Source: an uncultured Candidatus Saccharibacteria bacterium
GTDB lineage: Bacteria > Patescibacteriota > Saccharimonadia > Saccharimonadales > Saccharimonadaceae
Length of the DNA: 41,511 nt
Assembly (NCBI GenBank): GCA_946532885.1
Contig: CAMNBP010000002.1
Coordinates: 1 to 41,511 of the forward strand
Direction: 5' to 3'
Shown here: positions 28,796 to 37,747 of the stretch, piece by piece
How the letters are laid out: every line of letters starts with the position of its first letter
Position numbering within the stretch: the stretch's first letter is position 1
Notes under the pieces: model-generated
Databases searched by the model: none
What the model saw: only the letters and a program-made list of their open reading frames with translations
Told to the model about the DNA's origin: nothing
Program-made: the position numbers and the translations under genes

Positions 28796-29500
28796 TCAGC
28801 TTTTTGCGCGCTCAACACACTTCGCGACATAGATCACTTCGTCGATTAGCGCATCAATCCCCTGCACCTTCAACGTCACCTCAATTGGCGTCGCGACCAT
28901 TACACGCATCAACTTGATATGGTCTGCACTAATTTGCCCGCTCGGATGCTTTGCTAAAGCTACACTTTCCTGATCCCAATGATAGCGTTCGTCTACCGAT
29001 AGTTTCTCGCCGGTATTATCAAATCGTAAATTTACTTCTTCGCCCGCAACTCGCGCCAGATTTAAACTCCACCATGCACGCAGCACATCGCGCCAGCACC
29101 AATCTTCGGCGTAATGCGCCTGCATTGCGCGTAGCGCCTGATGCAATAAATCGAAAAATTCTGGCGAGTCCACCTGCTCGGCTCGTTGATTAACTTCTTT
29201 CAACATCACCCCCGCCCTTTCAATTAAATCTAAATCCGACACTAGTGCATCAAAATGTTCAGTTAGTCGCGCACTTGTCAGAATTCCCAGCTCTCCCCGC
29301 CCCTCATGAATCGTCACATCTGATACCGAAAAAAGTTCAATTCCACCCGCCAGCTTCGACTTTTCTTTGCGTACCCCCTTTGCAATTACGCTCTTTTTGC
29401 CCTCCGGCGTCAAAAGCTGTAGAATTCTATCCGCTTCGCCATAGTTCGTACGGCGCAACACAATCGCCTGCGTTCGCCTATCCCGCAAATTATTTGCCAT
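28796..29500 (-). CDS. recO: DNA repair protein RecO
   Basis: RRTQAIVLRRTNYGEADRILQLLTPEGKKSVIAKGVRKEKSKLAG. Confidence 0.93.
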   Translation of the reverse strand: MANNLRDRRTQAIVLRRTNYGEADRILQLLTPEGKKSVIAKGVRKEKSKLAGGIELFSVSDVTIHEGRGELGILTSARLTEHFDALVSDLDLIERAGVMLKEVNQRAEQVDSPEFFDLLHQALRAMQAHYAEDWCWRDVLRAWWSLNLARVAGEEVNLRFDNTGEKLSVDERYHWDQESVALAKHPSGQISADHIKLMRVMVATPIEVTLKVQGIDALIDEVIYVAKCVERAKS

Positions 29501-29855
29501 TCCTAGCCCCTTCTAAGGCCGCCTGGACGCTTTTTAGTAAATCTTGCGGCATCATATCACCTTTATCAAAAACGGCCCGCACGCCGTATTTTGCTAGCTC
29601 ATCTTCCGACATCGCCACACTACTTACCACAATCACTGGCACTTTTGCGAGTTCCGGGTAGCTCTGCATTTCATTTAATACCGCAAAACCAGTCGGACCA
29701 GTCAACAAGATATCCAAAATTACCAAGTCTGGCACCGTTTTATCCATCCATTGCACCGCAGCTAGGCCATCATGAAAACATTTCAGATCATAATCCGCCA
29801 AAAGTTGCTGGTAGTAATCTTCCCACCCTTTATCGTCTTCAATTATTGCAATCAT
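29490..29855 (-). CDS. Stand-alone response regulator receiver (REC) protein
   Basis: IAIIEDDKGW, PDLVILDILLTGPTGF, VPVIVVSS, FDKGD. Confidence 0.92.
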   Translation of the reverse strand: MIAIIEDDKGWEDYYQQLLADYDLKCFHDGLAAVQWMDKTVPDLVILDILLTGPTGFAVLNEMQSYPELAKVPVIVVSSVAMSEDELAKYGVRAVFDKGDMMPQDLLKSVQAALEGARNGK

Positions 29856-30556
29856 TACACTAAACTCAACTGTCCGCTTACTGGCAAATCAATGTAAAAA
29901 CTCGTCCCATCACGGTGGCGAATCAAACCAAAATCACCTTGCATATAATTCGTAAACTTTGCGGCGATGTATAGCCCCAAACCGGACGAACCTGGTCGCA
30001 TTGCGATATCGACCGGCTGCTTCACGAAACCGTCTTTTATTTCGCGCCAAATTTTTGTCGGAATTGCTGGGCCAAAATCTCGTACCGCAATCCGAATTTT
30101 TGTGCCATATTTGTCGCTAATTGACACAATACTCGGCAGTTCTTCACCGCCATAATTCATCGCATTTAAACAAAAGTTATAGACCACCGAATACAGCAAC
30201 TGTCGATTCCCTACCACGAGTCGCTTTTTGTTTCGATATTCTAGCCGCAGTTCGCGATGATTAAATCTAAACAAACGCCACAATTCATTCACGACATCAT
30301 CGCACACCATCCGCGGATTTACCGGCTCCATTTCGAATAATGCCTCATCCAAACGCGCAATTTTCGTCAAATCATTCACTTGCCGAATTGCCCGATCGCT
30401 TGTTACTACAATCTTTTCACTAATCTGATGCGCCCGATCAATATCGCGCTCAAGTTCCAAAGATAAGGCCAATTGACGCATGAGGCTTAAAGGCGCTTTT
30501 AACTCATGAGCGACCACAACTGTGCTCGAATTTGCACTAAAAACCTCACTCTCCAT
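29855..30556 (-). CDS. Sensor-less histidine kinase (HisKA + HATPase)
   Basis: VVVAHELKAPLSLMRQLALS, NFCLNAMNYGG, RDFGPAIP, GSSGLGLYIA; TAATG overlap with the REC gene. Confidence 0.92.
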   Translation of the reverse strand: MESEVFSANSSTVVVAHELKAPLSLMRQLALSLELERDIDRAHQISEKIVVTSDRAIRQVNDLTKIARLDEALFEMEPVNPRMVCDDVVNELWRLFRFNHRELRLEYRNKKRLVVGNRQLLYSVVYNFCLNAMNYGGEELPSIVSISDKYGTKIRIAVRDFGPAIPTKIWREIKDGFVKQPVDIAMRPGSSGLGLYIAAKFTNYMQGDFGLIRHRDGTSFYIDLPVSGQLSLV

Positions 30557-30607
30557 GACTTCATTTTACATCAGTCGAGAGTGAGGCGCAAAGCAACAGC
30601 GCTTTAA

Positions 30608-31501
30608 TTAATTGCCACGACGTAGCGTGCCAAGAATCTTATTGAAATCATCGGTATATACCGCCGAAGAATCAGTACGCAAAATCAAAGTTTTATCATT
30701 CACTTTAGCGATAATCATGATACCTTCGATGCCTTCTTCGAGTGTACCTTCATAACGTGTACCAGTAATCTTGCCGCTGTCTGCCTGGAAACCGTCAGCC
30801 GTTAGTTCTCCTTCTTGAACTGCCGAAGAATAGTTATTTGCCACATCTTCATAAGCCTGGTTTACAATTTGGAAACGAATTGCATAACGAGCAGACTCAT
30901 CATTGAGTGAAGGCACTGGAGCTGGCGCAAAGTAGGCAGAATAATCACTGTTATTCAAGCCATCCTGAGCCTCATAAACGCTCCAAATCTTTGGATAATA
31001 GAAATTGATTCGACCAAAATCGTCTGGACCAGTAAACTGAACGGTTTCGCGCTTCATCATTTCATTCAACGTAGCATCGTCAGCTTCACGCTGCTCTCTC
31101 TGAGCCTCAGCTACGGCACGATCTTTTTCGGCCGTATAATTGGTATTCAAATCATTCCAGCGCATGAAGAAAAGCACAGCCACAACAATTGCGACCGCCG
31201 CAATAATACAAACAATTACCAAAATAATCGTCTCTACAAGCGTACTCTTAGACTTATTATCTACAGATGGATATGGCGCAGGAGCTGCCGCTGGCGCCAT
31301 CGTTGGTGCCGGCATTTGACCAGCCATCATTGGCTGAGGTGCCATCTGAGCCATTTGTGGCTGAACAGGCTGCATTTGCGGTTGATTCATTGCAGGCGTT
31401 GGGTCCATATTGCCACCACCATAACCATTAAAACCACCTTCTTGTGGCACTGGTTCCTGGCCCTGCATTGGCGGAAATCCACCCATAGAATTCTGATCCA
31501 T
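30608..31501 (-). CDS. Single-pass membrane protein with Pro/Met/Gln-rich cytoplasmic tail
   Basis: PQMQPVQPQMAQMAPQPMMAGQMPAP, then TM and extracytoplasmic domain. Confidence 0.8.
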   Translation of the reverse strand: MDQNSMGGFPPMQGQEPVPQEGGFNGYGGGNMDPTPAMNQPQMQPVQPQMAQMAPQPMMAGQMPAPTMAPAAAPAPYPSVDNKSKSTLVETIILVIVCIIAAVAIVVAVLFFMRWNDLNTNYTAEKDRAVAEAQREQREADDATLNEMMKRETVQFTGPDDFGRINFYYPKIWSVYEAQDGLNNSDYSAYFAPAPVPSLNDESARYAIRFQIVNQAYEDVANNYSSAVQEGELTADGFQADSGKITGTRYEGTLEEGIEGIMIIAKVNDKTLILRTDSSAVYTDDFNKILGTLRRGN

Positions 31502-31538
31502 AAGAAAATTATATTTTAGCGTTAGCTTTTTCGCAAGA

Positions 31539-31730
31539 TTATTTGCTAAAGTCCTCGTCTATGACCTTAATCTCGTTCTTGAGGTTATCGAGATCTTGTT
31601 CAATTTCTTTTGCTAGCACAGTTAAAGCTTTGTATCGCTCACTAGCATCTTCAAGTTTAAAGTCTTCCGAATAGAACCAATCAACCCCTTCTTTCAATTC
31701 GGAAATCTTATCGCTAATACTTTTTGCCAT
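31539..31730 (-). CDS. xseB: Exodeoxyribonuclease VII small subunit
   Basis: 63 aa helical protein directly after xseA, ATG/TAA overlap. Confidence 0.85.
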   Translation of the reverse strand: MAKSISDKISELKEGVDWFYSEDFKLEDASERYKALTVLAKEIEQDLDNLKNEIKVIDEDFSK

Positions 31731-32824
31731 TATTTTCGCTCCTTTACTTCCTTAATGTCGGCTTTCGCAATTTGATTTTTTGTCACAATTTCAATTTCGG
31801 CGCCTTTTTCAATCTTTCCCCTCGTTAACGCATAGCCACGTGCTAAGACTTTTTCTGGATTCAATTCTTCCAAAGTTCGAACAAGCCCCGCCAACTCCGT
31901 CTCTTGTGTTGTAATCTTTACAACGATTTCGCGTCCGACTTTCGTGATTTCACCCCTGTTTTGCGCGATCAATTCATCAACTTTAGAATTGAACAAATTT
32001 CTTGTTCGCTCTATGTCGCTTAGTACTTCTACTTTAATTTGGCGCTTATCTTTTGTCAGCATTTGTGCTGCATTTGATGGCGTCGACGCTACTACGTCCG
32101 CAGCTAAATCGCACAAACTTTCATCGACTTCATGCCCAATCCCCGTAATTACTGGAATCTTCGAAGCCGCCACCGCGCGCACTAGGGCTTCATCATTGAA
32201 AACCGCCAAATCATCCGCACTGCCACCACCACGAATAATCGCAATCACATCAACTTCGCCACGCTCATTAAAATAATTCAGTGCCTTAATAATCTGATCG
32301 GCCGCCACCATGCCTTGTACCTGCGTGTGTGCCGTCAAAACTTCTAGACCACCCCAACGTTCATTCAAAATCTTGCAGAAATCCGCATATCCTGCCGCTT
32401 GCGTGCTGGAAATAACACCAATCTTCACAATCTTTACCGGCAACGGTCGCTTCTTTTCTACGGCAAACAAGCCCTCTTCAGTCAGCTTCTTTTTTAACAG
32501 TTCGAAACTCTTCTTCAAACTCCCCTCGCCTACTGGCATAATTGCCTGCACGGTCAGAGAAAACTTACCCCAGTTCGTTAGTTTCGGAATCGCTCGTACC
32601 CGCACTTTCATACCGTCCTCTAACGGAAAACGCAACGCAAATTTCATCATGAAACAGCTAACACTCGATTGTTCGTCTTTCAAATCAAAGAATACAAACT
32701 TCCCCTGGTTTATCTTGAAGCTCGCTACTTCGCCTTCGATAATTACACCAGAAAAAGCGGTCTCCATAATCTGATTACAGACCGCCTGAAAATCCGATAC
32801 ACTATAAACTTGTTCTACCTGCAT
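31730..32824 (-). CDS. xseA: Exodeoxyribonuclease VII large subunit
   Basis: OB-fold GVIIEGEVASFKINQGKFVFFDLKDEQSSVSCFMM; DVIAIIRGGGSADDLAVFNDE; VITGIGHEVDESLCDLAADVVASTPSNAA. Confidence 0.97.
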   Translation of the reverse strand: MQVEQVYSVSDFQAVCNQIMETAFSGVIIEGEVASFKINQGKFVFFDLKDEQSSVSCFMMKFALRFPLEDGMKVRVRAIPKLTNWGKFSLTVQAIMPVGEGSLKKSFELLKKKLTEEGLFAVEKKRPLPVKIVKIGVISSTQAAGYADFCKILNERWGGLEVLTAHTQVQGMVAADQIIKALNYFNERGEVDVIAIIRGGGSADDLAVFNDEALVRAVAASKIPVITGIGHEVDESLCDLAADVVASTPSNAAQMLTKDKRQIKVEVLSDIERTRNLFNSKVDELIAQNRGEITKVGREIVVKITTQETELAGLVRTLEELNPEKVLARGYALTRGKIEKGAEIEIVTKNQIAKADIKEVKERK

Positions 32825-33897
32825 TATTCTGTTGGTGCCTGGAATTTATCTTCACGTGACATTAGGGCGTGCTGATAGAAGCCCCAACCGCTCACGATTG
32901 TACCTACTAACACAAAGATACGCGTTACTACCACTGTAATTGTCGCTGTCTGCAAGTCTACACCAGTTGCCACCAAGGCCGCCACAAAGGCACCCTCGTA
33001 GCCACCCATACCGCCAGGTGTTACCATAACCGTGCCGACTACGCTCGCAATACCTTCTGCAATCATAATCTGCGGCAATATTTCCGGATGCCCCAAAGCA
33101 CACGCAATCACCCAGTACGTCGCCAATTCGAGGAAAGAATAAAATAGACCCCAAGCCATTGGCTTCCATAAAATCCTGCGGTTCTTCTTTAGATTTAAGT
33201 AATCTTCACGCAAATCGCCGAAAAACTTCACCACATTTTCTTCGCTCAAAATCTTGCGCTTTTTACCGCGCGATAATCTGCGCACTACTTTATTGATGAA
33301 CTTTGTAGCTGTCGCAGATAGCCAATCAATATTCTTTTGTTTTCGTACGATTAACCAGCAAACAATAATCAAACCAATAATACCACCCGCCACACAAGCC
33401 GCCAGCCAAAGTGCCCAATACCCCCTAACCTGACCAGTTGCCAATACGATAATAATTGCCACCAAAGTCTGCAATGCATTACCAATCGCACAAATACCAT
33501 AGCGCAAAATATGAATAAAACTAATCTGTCCCGCCGAAATATTAAAGTCTTTCAGGCGCCAAATCAAATACGCCAAACCACTTGCACCACCAGACGGTAA
33601 AGCATGGTTCACAAAGTTGATCTCAAGCGAAATTCGCGTCAATCTAGCTTGCGAAATCTTGAAATTTTTACGCTGGCGCAGAAATGCGAAATAAATCTGC
33701 CCCGCTGCGTAATACATCAATATTTGCTCCGGAATGATTAAGAGTACAATCCAAATATTGATCCGCTGCAAAGAGTACCAAGTCGCCTCCAGCATTGTCA
33801 TGGTCTGACCATCAATTTCCACCTCGCCACTGAAAGCCTTATATGCAATTAGAGCCACCAACAACAAGGTAACCACGCTCAGAATTTTCTTAAACAT
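32824..33897 (-). CDS. Lysylphosphatidylglycerol synthetase TM region/UPF0104 flippase-like membrane protein
   Basis: Multi-TM, FVNHALPSGGASGLAYLIWRL, VTPGGMGGYEGAFVAAL. Confidence 0.88.
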   Translation of the reverse strand: MFKKILSVVTLLLVALIAYKAFSGEVEIDGQTMTMLEATWYSLQRINIWIVLLIIPEQILMYYAAGQIYFAFLRQRKNFKISQARLTRISLEINFVNHALPSGGASGLAYLIWRLKDFNISAGQISFIHILRYGICAIGNALQTLVAIIIVLATGQVRGYWALWLAACVAGGIIGLIIVCWLIVRKQKNIDWLSATATKFINKVVRRLSRGKKRKILSEENVVKFFGDLREDYLNLKKNRRILWKPMAWGLFYSFLELATYWVIACALGHPEILPQIMIAEGIASVVGTVMVTPGGMGGYEGAFVAALVATGVDLQTATITVVVTRIFVLVGTIVSGWGFYQHALMSREDKFQAPTE

Positions 33898-33918
33898 ATG
33901 CTAGAATTATAGCATATG
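33895..33918. promoter_or_regulatory. Palindromic divergent promoter containing both start codons
   Basis: CATATGCTAGAATTATAGCATATG; minus TGCTATAAT and plus TGCTAGAAT overlap. Confidence 0.7.
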
Positions 33919-35046
33919 AATTATCTATTGGTACTGGGCCGTGAACCAAAGATTTCCCTCGCCGAGCTCGAGGCGCTTTTTTCGAGTAGCAAAGTCAAAC
34001 AAATCGCGCCAAATCTGGCCATCGTTACTGCGCACTCCGTTTCAATCGATCGTCTTGGCGGTAGTGTTAAAGCTGGCCTAATTCTCGATACTCCGATTCA
34101 AGATTATCTTTCAAATCTGCCAGAAGGCAAAATCACACTCGGCATTTCGGACTATTCGACCCATGCCAACCCGCGTAAAACTTGGGAGCTTGCTCTCAAA
34201 TATAAAAATCTCTTAAAGCGCCACGGTCGCAATGTGCGTCTAGTTCCAAACAGCAAAAGCCCAATTCTCTCTTCAGCCACCTCACACCACAATCAACTCG
34301 GCGAAAAGACCAATCACATCGAAATACTTAAATACGGCAAATATACCGCAGTTTCTATTGGTACCCAAAACATCACAGCCTATGCCAAACGCGACCAAGC
34401 CCGCCCCGCTCGCGATGCTTTCGTTGGTATGCTGCCACCGAAACTCGCCCAAATTCTGATTAATCTCGCTACCGAAGGCGCTAAGTCCGGTACCGTGCTT
34501 GATCCGTTCTGTGGCACCGGCGTCGTTTTACAAGAAGCCGCCCTGCTTGGCTATTCGGTTTACGGCACAGATCTGTCCGAAAAAATGATCGATTATTCTC
34601 GCAAAAACCTCGATTGGCTCTTCGATAAAACCCCTAAACTACAGAAGACTCAAGCCCCACAAGTCCAACTTGAAGTTGGTGATGCCACCAAACATCAATG
34701 GCAGTCAGCGCCAGATTATGTCGCGAGTGAAATATACCTTGGTCACCCGCTTTCTGCTCCACCAGCCGACATCAAACTCAAGCAACTCAAGCAAGACGCC
34801 AAGACTCTACTTTCCGATTTTTTGCGCAACCTCGGCAAACAAATCCCAGCCGGGACCCAGCTCGCCTTGGCCACCCCAGCCTGGAAGCGTCCGGACGGCT
34901 CTTATTCAGGGGTAAATATCCTTGACGAATTGGATAAATTGGGCTATAATGCCATAAAGTATCGTTATGCGTCTTACGATGACCTCTTATATTACCGAGA
35001 GGATCAAATCGTTGCGCGTCAAATAATAGTATTAAGGAAAAAGTAG
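33916..35046 (+). CDS. TRM11/TrmG10-like SAM-dependent RNA methyltransferase
   Basis: GTVLDPFCGTGVVLQEAALLGYSVYGTDLSEKMID; motif IV region SEIYLGHPL. Confidence 0.8.
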   Translation: MNYLLVLGREPKISLAELEALFSSSKVKQIAPNLAIVTAHSVSIDRLGGSVKAGLILDTPIQDYLSNLPEGKITLGISDYSTHANPRKTWELALKYKNLLKRHGRNVRLVPNSKSPILSSATSHHNQLGEKTNHIEILKYGKYTAVSIGTQNITAYAKRDQARPARDAFVGMLPPKLAQILINLATEGAKSGTVLDPFCGTGVVLQEAALLGYSVYGTDLSEKMIDYSRKNLDWLFDKTPKLQKTQAPQVQLEVGDATKHQWQSAPDYVASEIYLGHPLSAPPADIKLKQLKQDAKTLLSDFLRNLGKQIPAGTQLALATPAWKRPDGSYSGVNILDELDKLGYNAIKYRYASYDDLLYYREDQIVARQIIVLRKK

Positions 35047-35050
35047 TAAT

Positions 35051-35329
35051 ATGTCACATGTCAAAGCTGGCGGTACCAGCAAAAACCTACACAACAATGC
35101 CGGCCAACGACTTGGCGTCAAGCGTTTCGGTGGCCAACAAGTCAAGACTGGTGAAGTTCTCGTCCGCCAAACTGGCGCTACGAAGATTGCCGGCCCTGGC
35201 ACTTTCATGAGCCGCAACTTTACGATTCACGCTGCCATCGATGGCAAGGTCGTCTTCGTAAAGACCAAAAAGACTCACTTCTCTGGTAGAAGCCTTCCAC
35301 GCACTCGCGTCGAAGTCCACGCTAACTAA
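35051..35329 (+). CDS. rpmA: 50S ribosomal protein L27
   Basis: RLGVKRFGGQQVKTGEVLVRQTGATKIAGPG. Confidence 0.95.
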   Translation: MSHVKAGGTSKNLHNNAGQRLGVKRFGGQQVKTGEVLVRQTGATKIAGPGTFMSRNFTIHAAIDGKVVFVKTKKTHFSGRSLPRTRVEVHAN

Positions 35330-35342
35330 TTAAGCAATTATT

Positions 35343-35376
35343 AAAAATATCTCCGAGTAGGTCGGAGATATTTTTT
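35343..35376. terminator. Bidirectional hairpin terminator
   Basis: AAAAATATCTCCGA...TCGGAGATATTTTTT. Confidence 0.85.
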
Positions 35377-36001
35377 ATTTCACCATCGCGATTTGTGCCA
35401 AAGCCTTCTTCACTAAAGCCCAGCCATCCAAACCAGTCGACTTCATTTCGGTATCGACTGTCGCCAGTATTTTTATAATTTCTGGAGCTTTATGATCACG
35501 TTTTTCAAGTGCCGTAAATGCTTTCGACGCAAACGCGCCTAGAGTAGAATATGGGTCCCGATTTTTATCTGACTCAAGCGTTTTACAAGTCGCCAATGCC
35601 TTCTTTAAATTACCTTTTACCGCGTCGTCATACATATTAAAAGCCGCAAAAGTTTCTTCCTTCGATACTACGCGCTCGAAACCCTTAATCTCAACACGTT
35701 TATCCGACGATAATGTCTTGCCGGGTTCTCCCCTTTTATCGGGCGCCTTTTCATTCCAAATCACAACTTTATGCGGCGTATCGAGATATTTCAATAGTTC
35801 GTTCCAGCACTCCTTATTCTCATCTAGACTTTTAACCAAAATCTTTCGTTCGTCATCAAATAAGGTCGTTCCTAAAAATATCGACGGCATATCGCTCGCC
35901 GTCAAACCATCTGCCTCAACCACTTCATAGTCAACGCCAAGCAATTTTTCTATTGCGACCTGCGCTTGCGCTCGTTCTGTGCCATAAAAAATCTTAAGCA
36001 T
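35375..36001 (-). CDS. DNA polymerase III delta subunit-like (HolA-like) short protein
   Basis: 208 aa; MLKIFYGTERAQAQ..., STLGAFASKAFTALEKRD, GLDGWALVKKALAQIA. Confidence 0.55.
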   Translation of the reverse strand: MLKIFYGTERAQAQVAIEKLLGVDYEVVEADGLTASDMPSIFLGTTLFDDERKILVKSLDENKECWNELLKYLDTPHKVVIWNEKAPDKRGEPGKTLSSDKRVEIKGFERVVSKEETFAAFNMYDDAVKGNLKKALATCKTLESDKNRDPYSTLGAFASKAFTALEKRDHKAPEIIKILATVDTEMKSTGLDGWALVKKALAQIAMVK

Positions 36002-36863
36002 CGGCCTTCCCCTTCGGCTGACAATGTGGACAATAATGTGTTCCTCGCCCCGCTACGCGCGTTTTCAGAATCTCGCCACCACATTTATGACAAGCCTCAC
36101 CGTCTCGTCGAAAAACTTGCGCAAATTTTTCCAAGTAGCTGCCTTTTGTGCCATCCGCCCGCACATAGTCTTTCATCGTGGAACCACCGCTATCAATCGA
36201 ACGCTGCATCACTTCACGCAAACCATGCAATAATGCATCGGCCGTCTCGCGCGATACCGTACTCACGCGTGTCCCCGGATATAATCCAGCAATAAAACAC
36301 CCCTCATCAGCATAAATATTACCAACGCCGGCTATTATGTGCTGATCAAGAATAACCGCTTTAATTAAAGAATTACGGTGCTTCTGCAGACGCTCCCAGA
36401 ATTCATCCTCACTCATATCCCACGGCTCCGGTGCAAGTTTCTTCAAGAACTCATCTTCCGTCAATCCCAATTCATCAAGAGCCTTAATAAAACCAAACTT
36501 CCGCTGGTCATTAAAATATAAATGCGTTCCGTCCGCAAAATCAAAATAAATCCGCGTATGTCGTCCGGGCATTTCCTCAGTAAAACCGCCATCAGGATGC
36601 CCAGCCGCAAAACGTTCGTTGCCCACAAAAATCATCTGTCCCGTCATCCGCAAATGCGTCATCAGCCACAATCCATTTTCAAGTTGCATCAATAACGCTT
36701 TGCCGCGTCGATCCAACTTGATAACTTTTTGCCCCTCAACTAACGACTTGTCGAGTCCACGCCAACTTTTTTCGCACAAAACAGTCACGCGCTCAATGCG
36801 TTTACCTAGAATGTATTTATCAAGCCCACGCCGAATCGTCTCAACTTCCGGAAGTTCTGGCAT
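35994..36863 (-). CDS. mutM: Formamidopyrimidine-DNA glycosylase
   Basis: MPELPEVETIRRGLDKYILG, HLRMTGQM, GVGNIYADEGCF, C-terminal CHKCGG...HYCPHCQ. Confidence 0.97.
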   Translation of the reverse strand: MPELPEVETIRRGLDKYILGKRIERVTVLCEKSWRGLDKSLVEGQKVIKLDRRGKALLMQLENGLWLMTHLRMTGQMIFVGNERFAAGHPDGGFTEEMPGRHTRIYFDFADGTHLYFNDQRKFGFIKALDELGLTEDEFLKKLAPEPWDMSEDEFWERLQKHRNSLIKAVILDQHIIAGVGNIYADEGCFIAGLYPGTRVSTVSRETADALLHGLREVMQRSIDSGGSTMKDYVRADGTKGSYLEKFAQVFRRDGEACHKCGGEILKTRVAGRGTHYCPHCQPKGKADA

Positions 36864-36878
36864 ATCTCTTTAAGTATA

Positions 36879-37742
36879 CTATAAACCGAGCACAAACAGG
36901 CCGTAGAAGGCGATCGCATTACGGATAATATGCACTAAAATGCCGCCATAAATCGTACCCGTCAACTCACGAATCAGACAGTTAGCCACGCTCATACAAA
37001 AAACCACTACACCAACATTCCACTGTCCATGTACGAAACCAAACAATAACGACACAAGCAAAATCGCCGGTAATGCGGAAATTCTTGCTCGCAATTTACC
37101 ATATAACCAACCGCGGAAGATTAACTCCTCGCAAATTGGAGCTATCACGACTAAAGCCACAAAGGCCATTATCATATCGCCAGAAGTTAAGATCGAATGA
37201 AAACCAACTTCCTGTGACTGCCCCCAGTTAATACCAGGAAGCATTGCCTGACCAATTAATAGCAATAAGCCACCGATTAAAGTAGAGACAATATAACCAA
37301 CAATCGACAACAAGATATCCGTCCAGGTCGGCAGGCCGCGTAAACCCATCTCATTGCGATTCGTTTTTGCGACCGGACTAAATTTCTTCAAAACGCACCA
37401 TGGCAAGAAAATCGTCACCAAAAGTGCGGCCAGATAAACAACCGCCTCCAGAACAAGCTCAAGCAGAGTCTGATTTGCGTTCTTGAATAAAGTCATAATC
37501 GGCGTATACGTCAAAACCAGCCGCGCAATCAGAATACAGAGATTTAATGCCGCCCAAACCCAAAGCGTTACGCCAATCGCAAAAAGGCTAACAGAAATTA
37601 TGCCGCCAGTTCGTTTGCGTTTATCTTCATCCATCACTCCGATTTTCTTTAACAACTTATCAACGAATGAATAACTTTTGTATTCAATTTTTTCACGCTT
37701 TTTCACGCTTTTCTTATCTGTTTTCTCTACTTTTTTATCCAT
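36879..37742 (-). CDS. CPBP (CAAX/Abi) family intramembrane metalloprotease
   Basis: EELIFRGWLYGKLRAR, FGFVHGQWNVGVVVF. Confidence 0.9.
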   Translation of the reverse strand: MDKKVEKTDKKSVKKREKIEYKSYSFVDKLLKKIGVMDEDKRKRTGGIISVSLFAIGVTLWVWAALNLCILIARLVLTYTPIMTLFKNANQTLLELVLEAVVYLAALLVTIFLPWCVLKKFSPVAKTNRNEMGLRGLPTWTDILLSIVGYIVSTLIGGLLLLIGQAMLPGINWGQSQEVGFHSILTSGDMIMAFVALVVIAPICEELIFRGWLYGKLRARISALPAILLVSLLFGFVHGQWNVGVVVFCMSVANCLIRELTGTIYGGILVHIIRNAIAFYGLFVLGL

Positions 37743-37747
37743 TTTAC

